DNA of 64,000 bases from CAXXFQ01 sp963674475 (GTDB taxonomy: Bacteria; Planctomycetota; Planctomycetia; Pirellulales; Thermoguttaceae): the NCBI GenBank assembly GCA_963674475.2, contig CAXXFQ010000008.1:310001-374000 (forward strand). The letters run 5' to 3'. The translations under genes were made by a program, and so were the position numbers. Under the pieces are notes generated by a model, which made no database searches, had not been told where the DNA came from, and saw only the letters and a list, made by a program, of their open reading frames with translations. Positions within the stretch are counted from its first letter, which is position 1; each line of letters opens with the position of its first letter. Shown in pieces: positions 17,667 through 26,074 of the stretch.

Positions 17667-17978
17667 ATGGCACGCGATATTACAAAAACGAACCTGAAAC
17701 TGAAACCGCACCAGATCATTTTGCGGCCGCTCGTGACCGAAAAAGGTTACCATAAAGCGGAGCGTCTGAATGAATATGCTTTTGAAGTGAACCGTTTGGC
17801 TAGTAAGGAAATGGTTCATGATGCGGTGGAAGAGTTATTTGACGTCAAAGTGGTTCGTGTGAATACACAGAATCGCAAAGGCAAGCCCCGTCGAACTAAA
17901 AATCGACGTAGCCATACGAAAGCGTGGAAGAAGGCGATCGTGAAATTGGATAATGAGTCGCGGATCGACTTCTTCTAA
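17667..17978 (+). CDS. rplW: 50S ribosomal protein L23
   Basis: 103 residues. LKPHQIILRPLVTEKGYHKAE and YAFEVNRLASKEMVHDAVEELFDVKV are typical. L23 sits at the tunnel exit and docks trigger factor and SRP. The basic KGKPRRTKNRRSHTKAWKKA region contacts 23S rRNA. Confidence 0.96.
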   Translation: MARDITKTNLKLKPHQIILRPLVTEKGYHKAERLNEYAFEVNRLASKEMVHDAVEELFDVKVVRVNTQNRKGKPRRTKNRRSHTKAWKKAIVKLDNESRIDFF

Positions 17979-18055
17979 TGCTCGGGGTGGATGGGATAAG
18001 AGCAGTCAACTGGAAGGTTCAATAGGGCCTTTAGCCATAATTTGAGAAGTGAATC

Positions 18056-18913
18056 ATGGGTATTCGAAGGTATAAACCGACAACTCCAGGTCGTCGAAAT
18101 GCGACGGTTAGTGACTTTGCCGATTTGACACCGGGTGTCAAGCCGGAAAAGAAGTTGACTCGGATCAAGCGTCGAACCGGTGGTCGGAATAATCAGGGGA
18201 AAATCACTGCCCGGCATCGTGGTGGTGGTCATAAGCAGAAGTATCGTTTGATCGATTATGCCCGAAGCAAGGACGGCGTTCCGGCTTTGGTGAATTCGAT
18301 TCAATACGATCCCAATCGAAGTGCACGAATCGCTTTGTTGCACTATGTGGATGGGGAAAAGCGATACATCCTGGCTCCTGAAGGATTGACTGAAGGGGAT
18401 CGTGTCCTAAGTGGGCAAGATGCACCGCCGTCCGTCGGTAACTGCCTTCCCTTGTCGGAAGTTCCGCTTGGTTCGGATATTCACAACATTGAACTTCAGC
18501 CTGGTAGAGGTGGAGTCCTTTGTCGTAGTGCAGGTGCTGGTGCCACTTTGGCCGCTCGAGACAGCGGTTGGGCACAGATAAACCTGCCTAGTGGCGAAAT
18601 TCGCCGAGTACCGGCGGCTTGTCGGGCGACGATCGGGAAGATCGGAAACTCCGAGCATATGGGGATCGTCCTTGGGAAAGCGGGTCGGAAGCGATGGTTG
18701 GGTCGTCGTCCTCACGTTCGAGGTACCGCGATGAACCCGGTCGATCACCCGCACGGTGGTGGCGAAGGTAGGACAAAGGGTGGTCGTCATCCTGTTTCGC
18801 CTACTGGTAAGCCGACCAAGGGTGGGAGTACTCGTAAGAGACGTAAGGCGTCGAACCGAGCGATCGTGCGTCGAAGACGTTCGAAACGTTACGGCGTGGT
18901 GAAATTGAAGTAA
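18056..18913 (+). CDS. rplB: 50S ribosomal protein L2
   Basis: 285 residues. It has the RRTGGRNNQGKITARHRGGGHKQ N-terminal motif, the SH3-like core and the C-terminal RGTAMNPVDHPHGGGEGRTKGGRHP with the conserved His essential for peptidyl transfer. Length and order match other bacteria. Confidence 0.98.
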   Translation: MGIRRYKPTTPGRRNATVSDFADLTPGVKPEKKLTRIKRRTGGRNNQGKITARHRGGGHKQKYRLIDYARSKDGVPALVNSIQYDPNRSARIALLHYVDGEKRYILAPEGLTEGDRVLSGQDAPPSVGNCLPLSEVPLGSDIHNIELQPGRGGVLCRSAGAGATLAARDSGWAQINLPSGEIRRVPAACRATIGKIGNSEHMGIVLGKAGRKRWLGRRPHVRGTAMNPVDHPHGGGEGRTKGGRHPVSPTGKPTKGGSTRKRRKASNRAIVRRRRSKRYGVVKLK

Positions 18914-18941
18914 ACACGAGGATATCCGGAAAGACACCTCC

Positions 18942-19211
18942 ATGGGTAGATCGCTCAAAAAGGGGCCTTTTGTAGACCCAAAACTGTATAGTAAAGTCGC
19001 CAAGCTGGAAGATGCCGGGCAGAAGAGTCCTATTAAAACGTGGGCTCGTGCTTGCACCATCATTCCGGAATTCGTCGGCCATACCTTTATGGTTCACAAT
19101 GGTAAGAATCATATCAAGGTGCTCGTTTCAGAAGAAATGGTTGGTCACAAGTTGGGCGAGTTCGCTCCGACTCGGACTTTCCGTGGTCACGGCGGTAAAG
19201 GGAAGCGATAA
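18942..19211 (+). CDS. rpsS: 30S ribosomal protein S19
   Basis: 89 residues, MGRSLKKGPFVD at the start and GHKLGEFAPTRTFRGHGGKGKR at the end. S19 is in the 30S head with S13. It begins 28 nt after rplB. Confidence 0.97.
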   Translation: MGRSLKKGPFVDPKLYSKVAKLEDAGQKSPIKTWARACTIIPEFVGHTFMVHNGKNHIKVLVSEEMVGHKLGEFAPTRTFRGHGGKGKR

Positions 19212-19315
19212 CCGAAGTAACGGTTGACGAAGCGATTAATTAACGGTTTAATAAGAAACTTGGGATCATCGAAGTAAGCGAAGAGATATCCCCGCTTTAG
19301 TTAGAGGTTGATGTC

Positions 19316-19642
19316 ATGGCGTATAAAGCAGTTCATCGATATGCCCGAATTAGTCCGCGCAAGGTGCGACTGCTGGCAGACCTGATTCGTGGAAAGTATG
19401 CCGACGAGGCACTTGAAATTTTACGTTATCAGCCTCAGCGTGGTGCTCGGATGCTTGAAAAAGTTCTGAAGAGTGCGATGGCCAACGCGGAAGACAAACG
19501 AGATGCGAATTTGGGCGAGTTGATGATCGTCGAAGTTCGTGTTGATCCGGGCCCGATGTGGCGACGGATGCGTCCGAAGGCTAGGGGGATGTCGGCGATC
19601 ATTAAAAAGCGAACTTCGCACATCAGTGTTGAAGTAGGATAA
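19316..19642 (+). CDS. rplV: 50S ribosomal protein L22
   Basis: 108 residues. ARISPRKVRLLADLIRGKYADEALEILRYQPQRGA and the tip MWRRMRPKARGMSAIIKKRTSHI define L22, whose hairpin lines the exit tunnel. Confidence 0.97.
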   Translation: MAYKAVHRYARISPRKVRLLADLIRGKYADEALEILRYQPQRGARMLEKVLKSAMANAEDKRDANLGELMIVEVRVDPGPMWRRMRPKARGMSAIIKKRTSHISVEVG

Positions 19643-19777
19643 GCCGGTATAGCGAATAGGTGGTTTTGAGCTTGATTTTAACATTGATCAAAACGACCGA
19701 TAAGAGGATTAAACGCAATACGTCGGATGAAGTGGAACAACGGTTTCACGCCAGCGAAGGACGAAGAGAGATATAGC

Positions 19778-20506
19778 ATGGGCCAAAAAGTCAACCCGAT
19801 CGCATTTCGTACCGGAGTTATGATCGGCTGGAAAAGCCGCTGGTACGCTTCGAAGCGAGACTATGCCGAACTGCTGATTGAAGATAAAAAAATACGGGAC
19901 TTCATCAAGAAACGCAAAGATAGCCGGGATAGAACCGGGCGTATGATGATGTATCCTGCCGTTGCCAAAATTGAAATTGAGCGGACGCGGGATGAAGTGA
20001 AGGTTATTCTTCATTCGGCCAGACCGGGTGTTTTGATCGGTCGAAAAGGGGAGAGGGTTGAGGAGTTGCAGAATGAACTGCAGCGAATCACTCGGCGCCG
20101 GATCAATATCAAGATTGAAGAGATCACGAAGGCTGAGTTAGTGGCTCAGTTGGTAGCGGAAGATATTGGTGAACAGCTTCAAAAACGGTCTAGTTTCCGT
20201 CGCACGATGAAGAATGCGATGAGGCAAACGATGGAGGCCGGTGCTAGGGGAATTAAAATCGAACTGGCTGGTCGGTTGGGTGGAGCGGAAATGGCTCGGA
20301 GAGAAAAGCAGATCTCCGGTTCGATTCCGCTGTCGACACTGCAGGCGAAAATTGATTACGGATTTACGGAAGCAAAAATAGCCCAAGGTCATATCGGCAT
20401 CCAAGTTTGGATTAATCAGGGCATGTATAGCGAGGACGAGACCGATGGCGTTAATGCCCAAGCGGGTAAAACATCGAAAAAGCCAAAGAGGACGTATAAA
20501 AGGTAA
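19778..20506 (+). CDS. rpsC: 30S ribosomal protein S3
   Basis: 242 residues from MGQKVNPIAFR. AAGAGAG stands about six bases upstream; an ATG 17 codons earlier adds non-conserved residues. It has the KH-type core LIGRKGERVEELQNELQ and the C-terminal GIQVWINQGMY. The last 20 codons, beyond the conserved fold, overlap the start of rplP in another frame by 62 nt. Confidence 0.95.
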   Translation: MGQKVNPIAFRTGVMIGWKSRWYASKRDYAELLIEDKKIRDFIKKRKDSRDRTGRMMMYPAVAKIEIERTRDEVKVILHSARPGVLIGRKGERVEELQNELQRITRRRINIKIEEITKAELVAQLVAEDIGEQLQKRSSFRRTMKNAMRQTMEAGARGIKIELAGRLGGAEMARREKQISGSIPLSTLQAKIDYGFTEAKIAQGHIGIQVWINQGMYSEDETDGVNAQAGKTSKKPKRTYKR

Positions 20507-20861
20507 CGCAACTCGCGGAAACCATGTCGTCTTCGGTGAATTTGGATTACAAGCGGTAGAGGGTGGCTGGATTAGTGCGGCCACGATCGAAGCGGGACGT
20601 ATCGCAGCGCAGCAATATCTGCGCAGCGAAGGTAAGCTTTATATTCGTATTTTCCCCAACAAGTCGGTTACCTCGATTCCTCTTGAAACCCGAATGGGTA
20701 AGGGGAAGGGAGAGCCTGACTACTGGGCGGCGGTTGTCAAACCGGGAACGGTTATGTATGAAATTGGGGGCGTGACGGAAGAAGCAGCGAAGATTTGTTT
20801 CAACCGTTTGGCCCATAAAATGCCGGTTCGAGTGCGGATGATTAAACGGCGTCCCATGTAA
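20445..20861 (+). CDS. rplP: 50S ribosomal protein L16
   Basis: 138 residues beginning MALMPKRVKHRKSQRGRIKG, the standard L16 N-terminus. FGEFGLQAVEGGWISAATIEAGRIA and GTVMYEIGGVTEEAAKICFNRLAHKMPVR complete the fold. L16 organises the A-site region of the 50S subunit. The purine-rich GAGGACGAGACC upstream of the ATG is its ribosome-binding site and lies inside rpsC coding sequence. Confidence 0.97.
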   Translation: MALMPKRVKHRKSQRGRIKGNATRGNHVVFGEFGLQAVEGGWISAATIEAGRIAAQQYLRSEGKLYIRIFPNKSVTSIPLETRMGKGKGEPDYWAAVVKPGTVMYEIGGVTEEAAKICFNRLAHKMPVRVRMIKRRPM

Positions 20862-20902
20862 CCGAGATTCAAGGGAATCAACGTAACGAGGAATTGCAAG
20901 CC

Positions 20903-21115
20903 ATGACGAAGGCAGCTGAACTTCGCGAAATGAGTGACGAGCAGCTTGCTCTGACTCTGAAAGACACGCAAGAACAATTGTTCCGTCGACGTGTACAGTC
21001 ACAGACGGAGCGATTGGATGCTCCTAGTGAGTTAAAAAAGTGCAGGCGTTTGATAGCACGCATTTTGACCATTCAAAATGAGCGAGCGATCCAAGCAGCC
21101 CAAACAGTTGTGTAA
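20903..21115 (+). CDS. rpmC: 50S ribosomal protein L29
   Basis: 70 residues from the ATG at 20903, nine bases after GAGGAA. A TTG three codons earlier would touch the ribosome-binding site. AAELREMSDEQLALTLKDTQEQLFRRRVQSQTERLD is the L29 helical hairpin. L29 lies by the tunnel exit with L23. Confidence 0.93.
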   Translation: MTKAAELREMSDEQLALTLKDTQEQLFRRRVQSQTERLDAPSELKKCRRLIARILTIQNERAIQAAQTVV

Positions 21116-21162
21116 AATAAGAGTTTGGTTGATTGGACCATAGCGATAGAGGAAGCTAACTC

Positions 21163-21471
21163 ATGCCAAAAGCGGTAACTCAAGGGGTGGTCACGAGCGA
21201 TAAAATGCTGAAGACGCGTCGCGTTGAGATTGAAAGACGCGTCCCAGATAAAAAGTACGGGAAGTTTGTACGTGCTCGTACCATTTGCTTCGTTCACGAT
21301 GAAAACAACGATTCTTCGTTAGGGGATATCGTTGAAATTATCGAAAGTAGACCGCGCTCGAAAAAGAAGCGATGGGAGCTGGTCCGCGTGGTGAATAAGG
21401 GTCAAGTGATTGACTTGGTAGCCATGAGAGCGGCAGCGAAGGAAAAGAGTCGCAATCCGGAAAAGGAATAG
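21163..21471 (+). CDS. rpsQ: 30S ribosomal protein S17
   Basis: 102 residues. GVVTSDKMLKTRRVEIERRVPDKKYGKFV and LGDIVEIIESRPRSKKKRWELVRVV are S17 signatures. S17 is a primary 16S rRNA binder of OB fold. The C-terminus is about 15 residues longer than in E. coli. Confidence 0.95.
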   Translation: MPKAVTQGVVTSDKMLKTRRVEIERRVPDKKYGKFVRARTICFVHDENNDSSLGDIVEIIESRPRSKKKRWELVRVVNKGQVIDLVAMRAAAKEKSRNPEKE

Positions 21472-21594
21472 GGCGTTTTTTCGATCCGTAAAAATCGTTT
21501 GACTTTAAAGGTTGGATGATAAAGGATCGAAAGAAAAAGGCTCAATACAAAATAAGTAATTGCACGCATATTCGCGTCAAATTGGGTGTGAACC

Positions 21595-21963
21595 ATGATT
21601 CAAATGCAAACCCGACTAGCCGTTGCCGACAACACTGGGGCACGGGAGTTGATGTGCATCAAAGTGTTAGGCGGCTCTCGACGACGTTTTGCCGGTTTGG
21701 GTGATGTGATCGTTTGTAGCGTGAAAAGCGTCATTCCCGGAAGTGATGTCAAGAAGGGTTCCGTTATTCGTGCTGTGATCGTTCGCTGCAAACAGCCAAC
21801 GCGACGAGCGGACGGCAGTTATGTTCGGTTCGATAGCAATGCCGCGGTGATTATCGATGCTGATAAGAACCCGAAGGGAACCCGTATTTTTGGTGCGGTC
21901 GCCCGAGAATTGCGTGAACAGAATTTCATGAAAATTGTCAGCCTCGCCAGCGAGGTAGTCTAA
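21595..21963 (+). CDS. rplN: 50S ribosomal protein L14
   Basis: 122 residues. MIQMQTRLAVADNTGARELMCIKVLGGS and ARELREQNFMKIVSLASEVV at the two ends are unmistakable. Its TAA shares one base with the ATG of rplX (TAATG), which implies translational coupling. Confidence 0.98.
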   Translation: MIQMQTRLAVADNTGARELMCIKVLGGSRRRFAGLGDVIVCSVKSVIPGSDVKKGSVIRAVIVRCKQPTRRADGSYVRFDSNAAVIIDADKNPKGTRIFGAVARELREQNFMKIVSLASEVV

Positions 21964-22313
21964 TGCAAATGATTATTAAAGTCGACGACACGGTGGAAGT
22001 CATCACGGGGGACGATAAAGGAACCCGTGGTAAGGTCTTGAAGGTCAATCGGGAAACCGGTAAATTGACTGTCGAAGGCGTCAATCGTGTCTATAAACAT
22101 GTTCGTCGAAGTCAGCGAAACCCACAAGGGGGCCGCCTTTCGATGGAGATGCCTGTTCAAGCTTCGAATGTTTTGTTGGTTTGCCAGTCTTGTGGGAAAC
22201 CGGCCCGACTGGGAATTCGATACTTGGACGATGGAAGTAAAGTTCGATATTGTAAGAAGTGTGGCGCGGAGAACGGGGTGATTGCTCCTCCGAGAGCCCG
22301 ATATGCGAAATAA
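21963..22313 (+). CDS. rplX: 50S ribosomal protein L24
   Basis: 116 residues with the KOW motif VEVITGDDKGTRGKVLKVN. The C-terminal half has two Cys pairs, CQSCGKPARLG and CKKCGAENG, which make a zinc-ribbon. Such a zinc-type L24 occurs in several deep-branching bacteria and is absent from E. coli. Confidence 0.96.
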   Translation: MQMIIKVDDTVEVITGDDKGTRGKVLKVNRETGKLTVEGVNRVYKHVRRSQRNPQGGRLSMEMPVQASNVLLVCQSCGKPARLGIRYLDDGSKVRYCKKCGAENGVIAPPRARYAK

Positions 22314-22408
22314 TTTGGCGTAATGGACGCCCACGGTAAAACCTTCTGTTATGGAAGGGAGTCACCGGAATTCAGAGACAAGCGAATTATCGGAAGCGGC
22401 ATACGAAA

Positions 22409-22975
22409 ATGAAGCCTCGATTAATGGAACGGTATGAGAGCGAGATTCTCTCCTCGCTTCGGGAAAACCTGGGTCGGACGAACCGGCACTCACTTCCGAA
22501 GCTTGAGAAGATCGTGATCAATATGGGTGTTGGCAGTGCAGTCCAGGAAAAGAAGATACTGGATGAGGCGGTTGACGCTCTCCGGTTGATCAGCGGTCAA
22601 AAACCGGTGATCACACTGGCTCGGAAATCGATTGCCGGTTTCCGACTTCGAGAAGGAATGGCGATTGGCTGTAAAGTCACGCTTCGCCATTATCGCATGT
22701 ATGAATTTCTGGACCGTCTGATTTCCCTGGCAATTCCTCGTGTTCGTGACTTTCGTGGTTTAAACCCGAATGCTTTCGACGGAGGCGGTAATTATAACTT
22801 GGGTTTGACTGAACAGTTGGTGTTTCCGGAGTTGAATCCGGACAAGTACAGCCGTCCCCAAGGTATGAATATTACGATTGTCACCAGCACGGACAGCAAC
22901 GACGAGGCTCGGGTTTTACTTCGCGGTTTTGGAATGCCATTCCAGAGCGAGAGTGAATCCGGAGCGAAAGACTAA
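22409..22975 (+). CDS. rplE: 50S ribosomal protein L5
   Basis: 188 residues. KIVINMGVGSAVQEKK, ARKSIAGFRLREGMAIGCKVTLR and IPRVRDFRGLNPNAFDGGGNYNLGLTEQ identify L5, which binds 5S rRNA in the central protuberance. Confidence 0.98.
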   Translation: MKPRLMERYESEILSSLRENLGRTNRHSLPKLEKIVINMGVGSAVQEKKILDEAVDALRLISGQKPVITLARKSIAGFRLREGMAIGCKVTLRHYRMYEFLDRLISLAIPRVRDFRGLNPNAFDGGGNYNLGLTEQLVFPELNPDKYSRPQGMNITIVTSTDSNDEARVLLRGFGMPFQSESESGAKD

Positions 22976-22990
22976 GGGAACTATAAACGC

Positions 22991-23176
22991 ATGGCAAGCA
23001 AATCGAAGATAGCCAAGGCGCTCCGCACGCCGAAGTTTTCGAGTCGATCCGAAAGGCGATGTGCCCTTTGTGGTCGTCCTCGAGCGGTGTATCGTAAGTT
23101 CGGTATTTGTCGAATTTGTTTCCGCAAGTTAGCGGACGAAGGACTAATTCCTGGCGTGAAGAAGGCGAGTTGGTAA
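22991..23176 (+). CDS. rpsZ: 30S ribosomal protein S14, zinc-binding type Z
   Basis: 61 residues, the short form. CALCGRPRAVYRKFGICRICFRKLADEG provides the CX2C...CX2C zinc site. It starts 15 nt after rplE. Confidence 0.96.
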   Translation: MASKSKIAKALRTPKFSSRSERRCALCGRPRAVYRKFGICRICFRKLADEGLIPGVKKASW

Positions 23177-23192
23177 AGGGACCCGATAAATC

Positions 23193-23588
23193 ATGATGAC
23201 TGACCCCATCGCCGATATGTTAACCCGCATACGTAATGCGGTACGTGTCGAGAAATCCCATGTTGAGATGCCTGTCTCCAAGGTGAAAAAAGGCCTTGCT
23301 GAGGTGCTGAAGCGTGAAGGATATATTTGGGATTGGGAAGAGGTTGACGCGAAGCCGTTTAGCCATTTGCGATTGTATTTAAAGTACGGTCCCAATGGCG
23401 AGCGAGTGATTCAACACGTGCGACGCGTAAGTAAACCCGGTTGTCGGGTACATTCCCGGTCGATGAAGCTTAAGCCCGTATTGAATGGTCTCGGCATAAC
23501 GATCATTAGCACCAGTCGTGGTGTGGTAAGTGATCGTGAAGCGCGACAGCGGAAGTTGGGCGGAGAAGTTCTTTGCGAGGTATGGTAA
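23193..23588 (+). CDS. rpsH: 30S ribosomal protein S8
   Basis: 131 residues. DPIADMLTRIRNAVRVEKSHVEMPVSKVK and the C-terminal GITIISTSRGVVSDREARQRKLGGEVLCEVW are typical. S8 binds helix 21 of 16S rRNA and, in E. coli, represses the spc operon. Confidence 0.97.
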   Translation: MMTDPIADMLTRIRNAVRVEKSHVEMPVSKVKKGLAEVLKREGYIWDWEEVDAKPFSHLRLYLKYGPNGERVIQHVRRVSKPGCRVHSRSMKLKPVLNGLGITIISTSRGVVSDREARQRKLGGEVLCEVW

Positions 23589-23709
23589 TACCCTGCCTGA
23601 AGGTTCTTTGAAGCAGGCCGATAGTCCGGCTGTTTCAGACGTAATACAATAGACGTTGTAAAAGCCCTCCGAATTTGAAGAAGAGCTTGCGAAATAGGTA
23701 GAATCCAAG

Positions 23710-24255
23710 ATGTCGCGGATTGGTAAAAAACCGGTTGAAGTACCCAGTGGCGTAAAAGTTTCGATCGACGGTAATGTCGTGACGATCGAAGGTTCGTTGG
23801 GGAAGCAGGAATTTGAAAATCGCCCGGAAGTCAGCGTGACGTACGATTCCGACGCGAACCAGATTATTGTCACCAACAATGACGATGAAAGGCAGACTCG
23901 CGCATATCATGGACTGACGCGAGCCCTTTTGCAAAATATGGTTGTTGGTGTAACCCAAGGATATGAAAAGCGACTGGAATTGGTCGGCGTTGGATATATC
24001 GCTTCGGTGCAAAACAATCAGTTGGATCTTCGTGTGGGATTGGCCAACGAGCTTCACAAGCCGATTCCCGAAGGTTTGGAAGTGGCTTGTCCCGATCAAC
24101 AGCATATTGTGATTAAAGGGATCAATAAGCAAATGGTTGGACAATTTGCCGCCGAAACGCGAGCCTTACGAAAACCGGAACCTTATAAGGGTAAAGGAAT
24201 TCGTTACTTTGGCGAAGCGGTACGACGTAAGCAAGGTAAGGCGATGGCGAAGTAG
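23710..24255 (+). CDS. rplF: 50S ribosomal protein L6
   Basis: 181 residues. SRIGKKPVEVPSGVKVSIDGNVVTIEGSLG begins the first of two similar domains. KPEPYKGKGIRYFGEAVRRKQGKA ends the second and contacts the sarcin-ricin loop region. Confidence 0.97.
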   Translation: MSRIGKKPVEVPSGVKVSIDGNVVTIEGSLGKQEFENRPEVSVTYDSDANQIIVTNNDDERQTRAYHGLTRALLQNMVVGVTQGYEKRLELVGVGYIASVQNNQLDLRVGLANELHKPIPEGLEVACPDQQHIVIKGINKQMVGQFAAETRALRKPEPYKGKGIRYFGEAVRRKQGKAMAK

Positions 24256-24294
24256 TCGGCACGCGAGCATCCAATATACGAGTGAGACGGTATC

Positions 24295-24696
24295 GTGAAA
24301 CACGAAAAACTGATCGGCAAACAACGAAAACGACGCGGATTTCGCGTAAGAAATCGAATTAAGCGAGATTCGACTCGTCCTCGCTTGACTGTTTTCCGAA
24401 GTCATAAGAATATTTACGTTCAAGTTATTGATGACGAGGCGGGCAAGACATTGGCCTCGGCTAACTCGAAGGAAAAGTCCCTTCGTGAAAAACTTGGATA
24501 TGGCGGAAATATCGAAGCGGCGAAATTGGTCGGCATTGAAATTGCCCAACGGGCTCTTGAAGCCGGCGTGAAGCAAGTTGCTTTCGATCGACGTGAATAC
24601 AAATACCATGGACGCATTGCAGCCTTGGCGGATGCGGCGCGGGATTCCGGACTGGACCTTGGGCTGAAAAAGGATGCCGGGTCGAGTGACGCCTAG
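24295..24696 (+). CDS. rplR: 50S ribosomal protein L18
   Basis: 133 residues with a GTG start. RKRRGFRVRNRIKRDSTRPRLTVFRSHKNIYVQVIDD is the L18 core and AFDRREYKYHGRIAALADAARDSGL its C-terminal part. It binds 5S rRNA with L5. The last dozen residues extend beyond the usual end. Confidence 0.95.
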   Translation: MKHEKLIGKQRKRRGFRVRNRIKRDSTRPRLTVFRSHKNIYVQVIDDEAGKTLASANSKEKSLREKLGYGGNIEAAKLVGIEIAQRALEAGVKQVAFDRREYKYHGRIAALADAARDSGLDLGLKKDAGSSDA

Positions 24697-24752
24697 TTTT
24701 AGGTAATGAGTTTATTGGTCTAACAACAAACATTTAGCCTGGCAATCGTATT

Positions 24753-25238
24753 ATGGGTGGCGATTCTTCTAGAGGAGATCTGATCGACAAGGTCGTGAAG
24801 ATCCGACGATGTGCGGCAGTGGTCAAGGGTGGCCGCCGATTTAGTTTTTCGGCGATGGTCGTTATTGGCGACGGTAAAGGCCGTGTTGGTTGCGGATATG
24901 GAAAAGCGAATGAAGTTCCTCCGGCTGTCGAGAAGGCCGTGAAGAACGGTACGCAGGATATGAAGCCCATTTCCTTGGATGGTGGGACGATTCCTCATTC
25001 CGTAAAAGGTCGATATGGTGCGGCGAAGGTGATCTTGGTTCCCGCCGGGCCCGGTACTGGAGTGATTGCCGGTGCGGCGGTTCGAGCCGTTTGTGAAGCG
25101 TGCGGAATCAACGACATTTTGACGAAGAGTTACGGGTCGAATAATTCGATCAATCTCGTCAAAGCGACGCTTGAAGCACTGCATAGTCTTCGTTCCCAGA
25201 GTGAAGTTGAACGGCTGCGAGGAGTTTCACTGTCATGA
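24753..25238 (+). CDS. rpsE: 30S ribosomal protein S5
   Basis: 161 residues. KVVKIRRCAAVVKGGRRFSFSAMVVIGDGKGRVGCGYGKANEVP and AGPGTGVIAGAAVRAVCEACGINDILTKSYGSNN are diagnostic. S5 affects decoding fidelity. Its stop overlaps the next start (ATGA). rpmD, which usually separates S5 and L15, is absent. Confidence 0.97.
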   Translation: MGGDSSRGDLIDKVVKIRRCAAVVKGGRRFSFSAMVVIGDGKGRVGCGYGKANEVPPAVEKAVKNGTQDMKPISLDGGTIPHSVKGRYGAAKVILVPAGPGTGVIAGAAVRAVCEACGINDILTKSYGSNNSINLVKATLEALHSLRSQSEVERLRGVSLS

Positions 25239-25717
25239 ATCTGAACGATGTCCATCGCGGAATATCAAAAAATAAAAAACGGAAGCGACTCGGCCGTGGC
25301 CCAGGCAGCGGTCATGGGAAAACGTGCGGACGTGGACATAAAGGTCAGCGTTCGCGAGCCGGGTTCAGCATGCATGCGACGTTTGAAGGCGGTCAGATGC
25401 CGCTGGTTCGTCGGATTCCGAAGCGCGGTTTCAATAATAAATGGGCGTTGACTGTTGCGACGGTCAATGTGAGCGATTTGGAAGAGCGTTTTGAAGATGG
25501 GGCGGAAGTCACTTTGGAATCGTTGCGAGAAAAGAATTTGGCAAAGCAGCGCTTTGACGTTCTGAAGATTCTCGGCGATGGTGAGTTGACGAAGAAGTTG
25601 AAGATTTCTGCCCATCGATTTAGTCAATCGGCCTTGGAAAAGATTCAAAAGGCCGGTGGAGAAGTGGTTGTCTTGCCCGGGAAAAAGCCGGTAGTCAAGA
25701 ACAAGCAGAAGAGCTAA
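25235..25717 (+). CDS. rplO: 50S ribosomal protein L15
   Basis: 160 residues. RKRLGRGPGSGHGKTCGRGHKGQRSRAG is the extended rRNA-binding arm and FEGGQMPLVRRIPKRGF follows. It overlaps rpsE by four bases, so translation is coupled. Confidence 0.97.
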   Translation: MNLNDVHRGISKNKKRKRLGRGPGSGHGKTCGRGHKGQRSRAGFSMHATFEGGQMPLVRRIPKRGFNNKWALTVATVNVSDLEERFEDGAEVTLESLREKNLAKQRFDVLKILGDGELTKKLKISAHRFSQSALEKIQKAGGEVVVLPGKKPVVKNKQKS

Positions 25718-26074
25718 AACCTTTTGAAATTCATTGTTGAATGAATGGTCAAAAAAAGGTTGCAATTTGCTCGTGCTTTTGTTGCGAGAAAGAGGTTGAT
25801 TTCGGGGATTTTCGGCGTTGATGCAGAGATTTCCGGCCTTTTGGAGAGGAAGTCCCAATGTTGTGGGGTTTTTTTCGTTGCAACCGGAATTTGGAAGAAG
25901 CCTTCTTATTAACCAGGCCGACTCTTACCGATCTTAAAGCGTAAGTGAAGAGTTGGTTTGGTAATGGCGAACGAGACAGAGGCATTATTGTGGTACCTTG
26001 CTTCGCCGTATTTCTCGTCATTGACTTGAAAACGCCGTAATAAATTTAGAACTTCTTTTTGACGGGTCGAACCG
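25718..26074 (+). other. rplO-secY spacer with attenuator-like hairpin
   Basis: 357 nt without a gene. GGTTGCAA (25757-25764) and TTGCAACC (25878-25885) can pair and enclose a segment ending in the hairpin CCCAatgttgTGGG followed by seven T. No clear promoter is visible before secY. Confidence 0.55.
25854..25875 (+). terminator. Weak terminator or attenuator before secY
   Basis: A short CCCA/TGGG stem directly followed by G and seven T. The stem is too short to be fully efficient, which fits partial termination between ribosomal genes and secY. Confidence 0.4.
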
